Source: an uncultured Collinsella sp. (lineage in GTDB: Bacteria > Actinomycetota > Coriobacteriia > Coriobacteriales > Coriobacteriaceae). Taken from it: a DNA stretch of 6,451 nucleotides. The stretch covers positions 1-6,451 of the forward strand of contig URCS01000089.1 in NCBI GenBank assembly GCA_900546455.1. The letters are read 5' to 3'. Numbering within the stretch: position 1 is the first letter of the stretch; each line of letters opens with the position of its first letter. Made by a program: the position numbers and the translations under genes. This document shows positions 6,088 to 6,451 of this stretch, piece by piece. The notes under the pieces were generated by a model, which did not search any database, had not been told where the DNA came from, and saw nothing but the letters and a program-made list of their open reading frames with translations.

Positions 6088-6451
6088 TTATCCGCACACA
6101 CCGCATTTTGCACAGGCTGAAAGTGCGGCCGGTGCCTGCGCGATGCCGCCCTTTGCCGTCTCGCGTAGCGTGGCCGGCAACGCGTGACCCACCGAGAGCA
6201 TGACATGTGCCATCTGGTCAAACGGCACCAAGCTCTTAATGCCTGCGAGGGCGAGTTGTGCCGAGCTAAAGGCCGCTGCCACGCCGATGGCGTTGCGGTT
6301 TTGGCAGGGCACCTCCACGAGGCCACCGACGGGGTCGCAAACGAGGCCCAGCAGGTTACTCAGCGCGATGGAACTGGCGTCGAGAGCCTGCTCGGGCGTG
6401 CCGCCGAGCATCTGCACCAGAGCGGCGGCTGCCATGGCGGCGGCGCTTCCC
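6088..6451 (-). CDS. sdaA/sdaAA: L-serine dehydratase, iron-sulfur type, alpha subunit/domain, C-terminal part (5' end outside window)
   Basis: This enzyme deaminates L-serine to pyruvate and ammonia in the cytoplasm, using an oxygen-sensitive 4Fe-4S cluster instead of PLP. The last 120 residues are visible, from GSAAAMAAAALVQMLGGTPE to the TAA at 6088-6090, and the frame is open at the right edge. The family signature LGLVCDPVGGLVEVPCQNRN contains two cysteines in the positions expected for cluster ligands. FDQMAHVMLSVGHALPATLR and ETAKGGIA follow, as in SdaAA proteins. The usual end GGLAATPTG is replaced by GGIAQAPAALSACAKCGVCG, a Cys-rich tail. In the Legionella enzyme the C-terminal cysteine reaches the cluster, so the tail may be functional. 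Whether the alpha and beta domains are fused or separate cannot be seen here. A terminator-like hairpin follows the gene. Confidence 0.92.
   Translation of the reverse strand, partial: GSAAAMAAAALVQMLGGTPEQALDASSIALSNLLGLVCDPVGGLVEVPCQNRNAIGVAAAFSSAQLALAGIKSLVPFDQMAHVMLSVGHALPATLRETAKGGIAQAPAALSACAKCGVCG

Overview
The window is GC-rich and its proteins look like those of a Gram-positive gut actinobacterium of the class Coriobacteriia, most likely Collinsella or a relative. This placement is inferred from protein style, base composition and gene content. No 16S or other marker gene is present.

Layout, left to right. (1) Positions 3-449, + strand: the 3' end of a cobalamin-pathway precorrin-6A reductase gene (cobK/cbiJ). 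(2) Positions 450-660: an intergenic stretch holding a short decayed fragment of an IS21-type transposase (istA), followed directly by a long imperfect palindrome. (3) Positions 661-4081, - strand: a three-gene, translationally coupled operon for a MacAB/YknXYZ-type efflux system. In transcription order it encodes a membrane-fusion (HlyD/MacA-like) protein, an ABC ATPase and a MacB/FtsX-type permease. (4) Positions 4082-4213: a spacer with a strong hairpin, an outer inverted repeat and a TATAAT box. (5) Positions 4214-5938, - strand: a membrane-anchored L,D-transpeptidase with a YkuD catalytic domain. (6) Positions 5939-6087: a spacer with a candidate promoter for the transpeptidase and a perfect hairpin with a T-run that fits a terminator for the next gene. 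(7) Positions 6088-6451, - strand: the C-terminal part of an iron-sulfur L-serine dehydratase (alpha subunit or domain), whose 5' end lies beyond the window.

How the genes work together. The efflux operon is self-contained: the ATPase powers the permease, and the membrane-fusion protein acts as the extracytoplasmic adaptor. The L,D-transpeptidase cross-links or modifies peptidoglycan in the same envelope compartment, but it appears to be a separate transcription unit. The flanking cobalamin and serine-degradation genes are metabolic and not evidently linked to the envelope genes.

I see no defence system, CRISPR array, prophage or clearly new multi-gene system. The most interesting parts are non-coding: the palindromic element abutting the transposase relic, and the structured spacer upstream of the efflux operon. 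The Cys-rich tail of the serine dehydratase is also worth a look.
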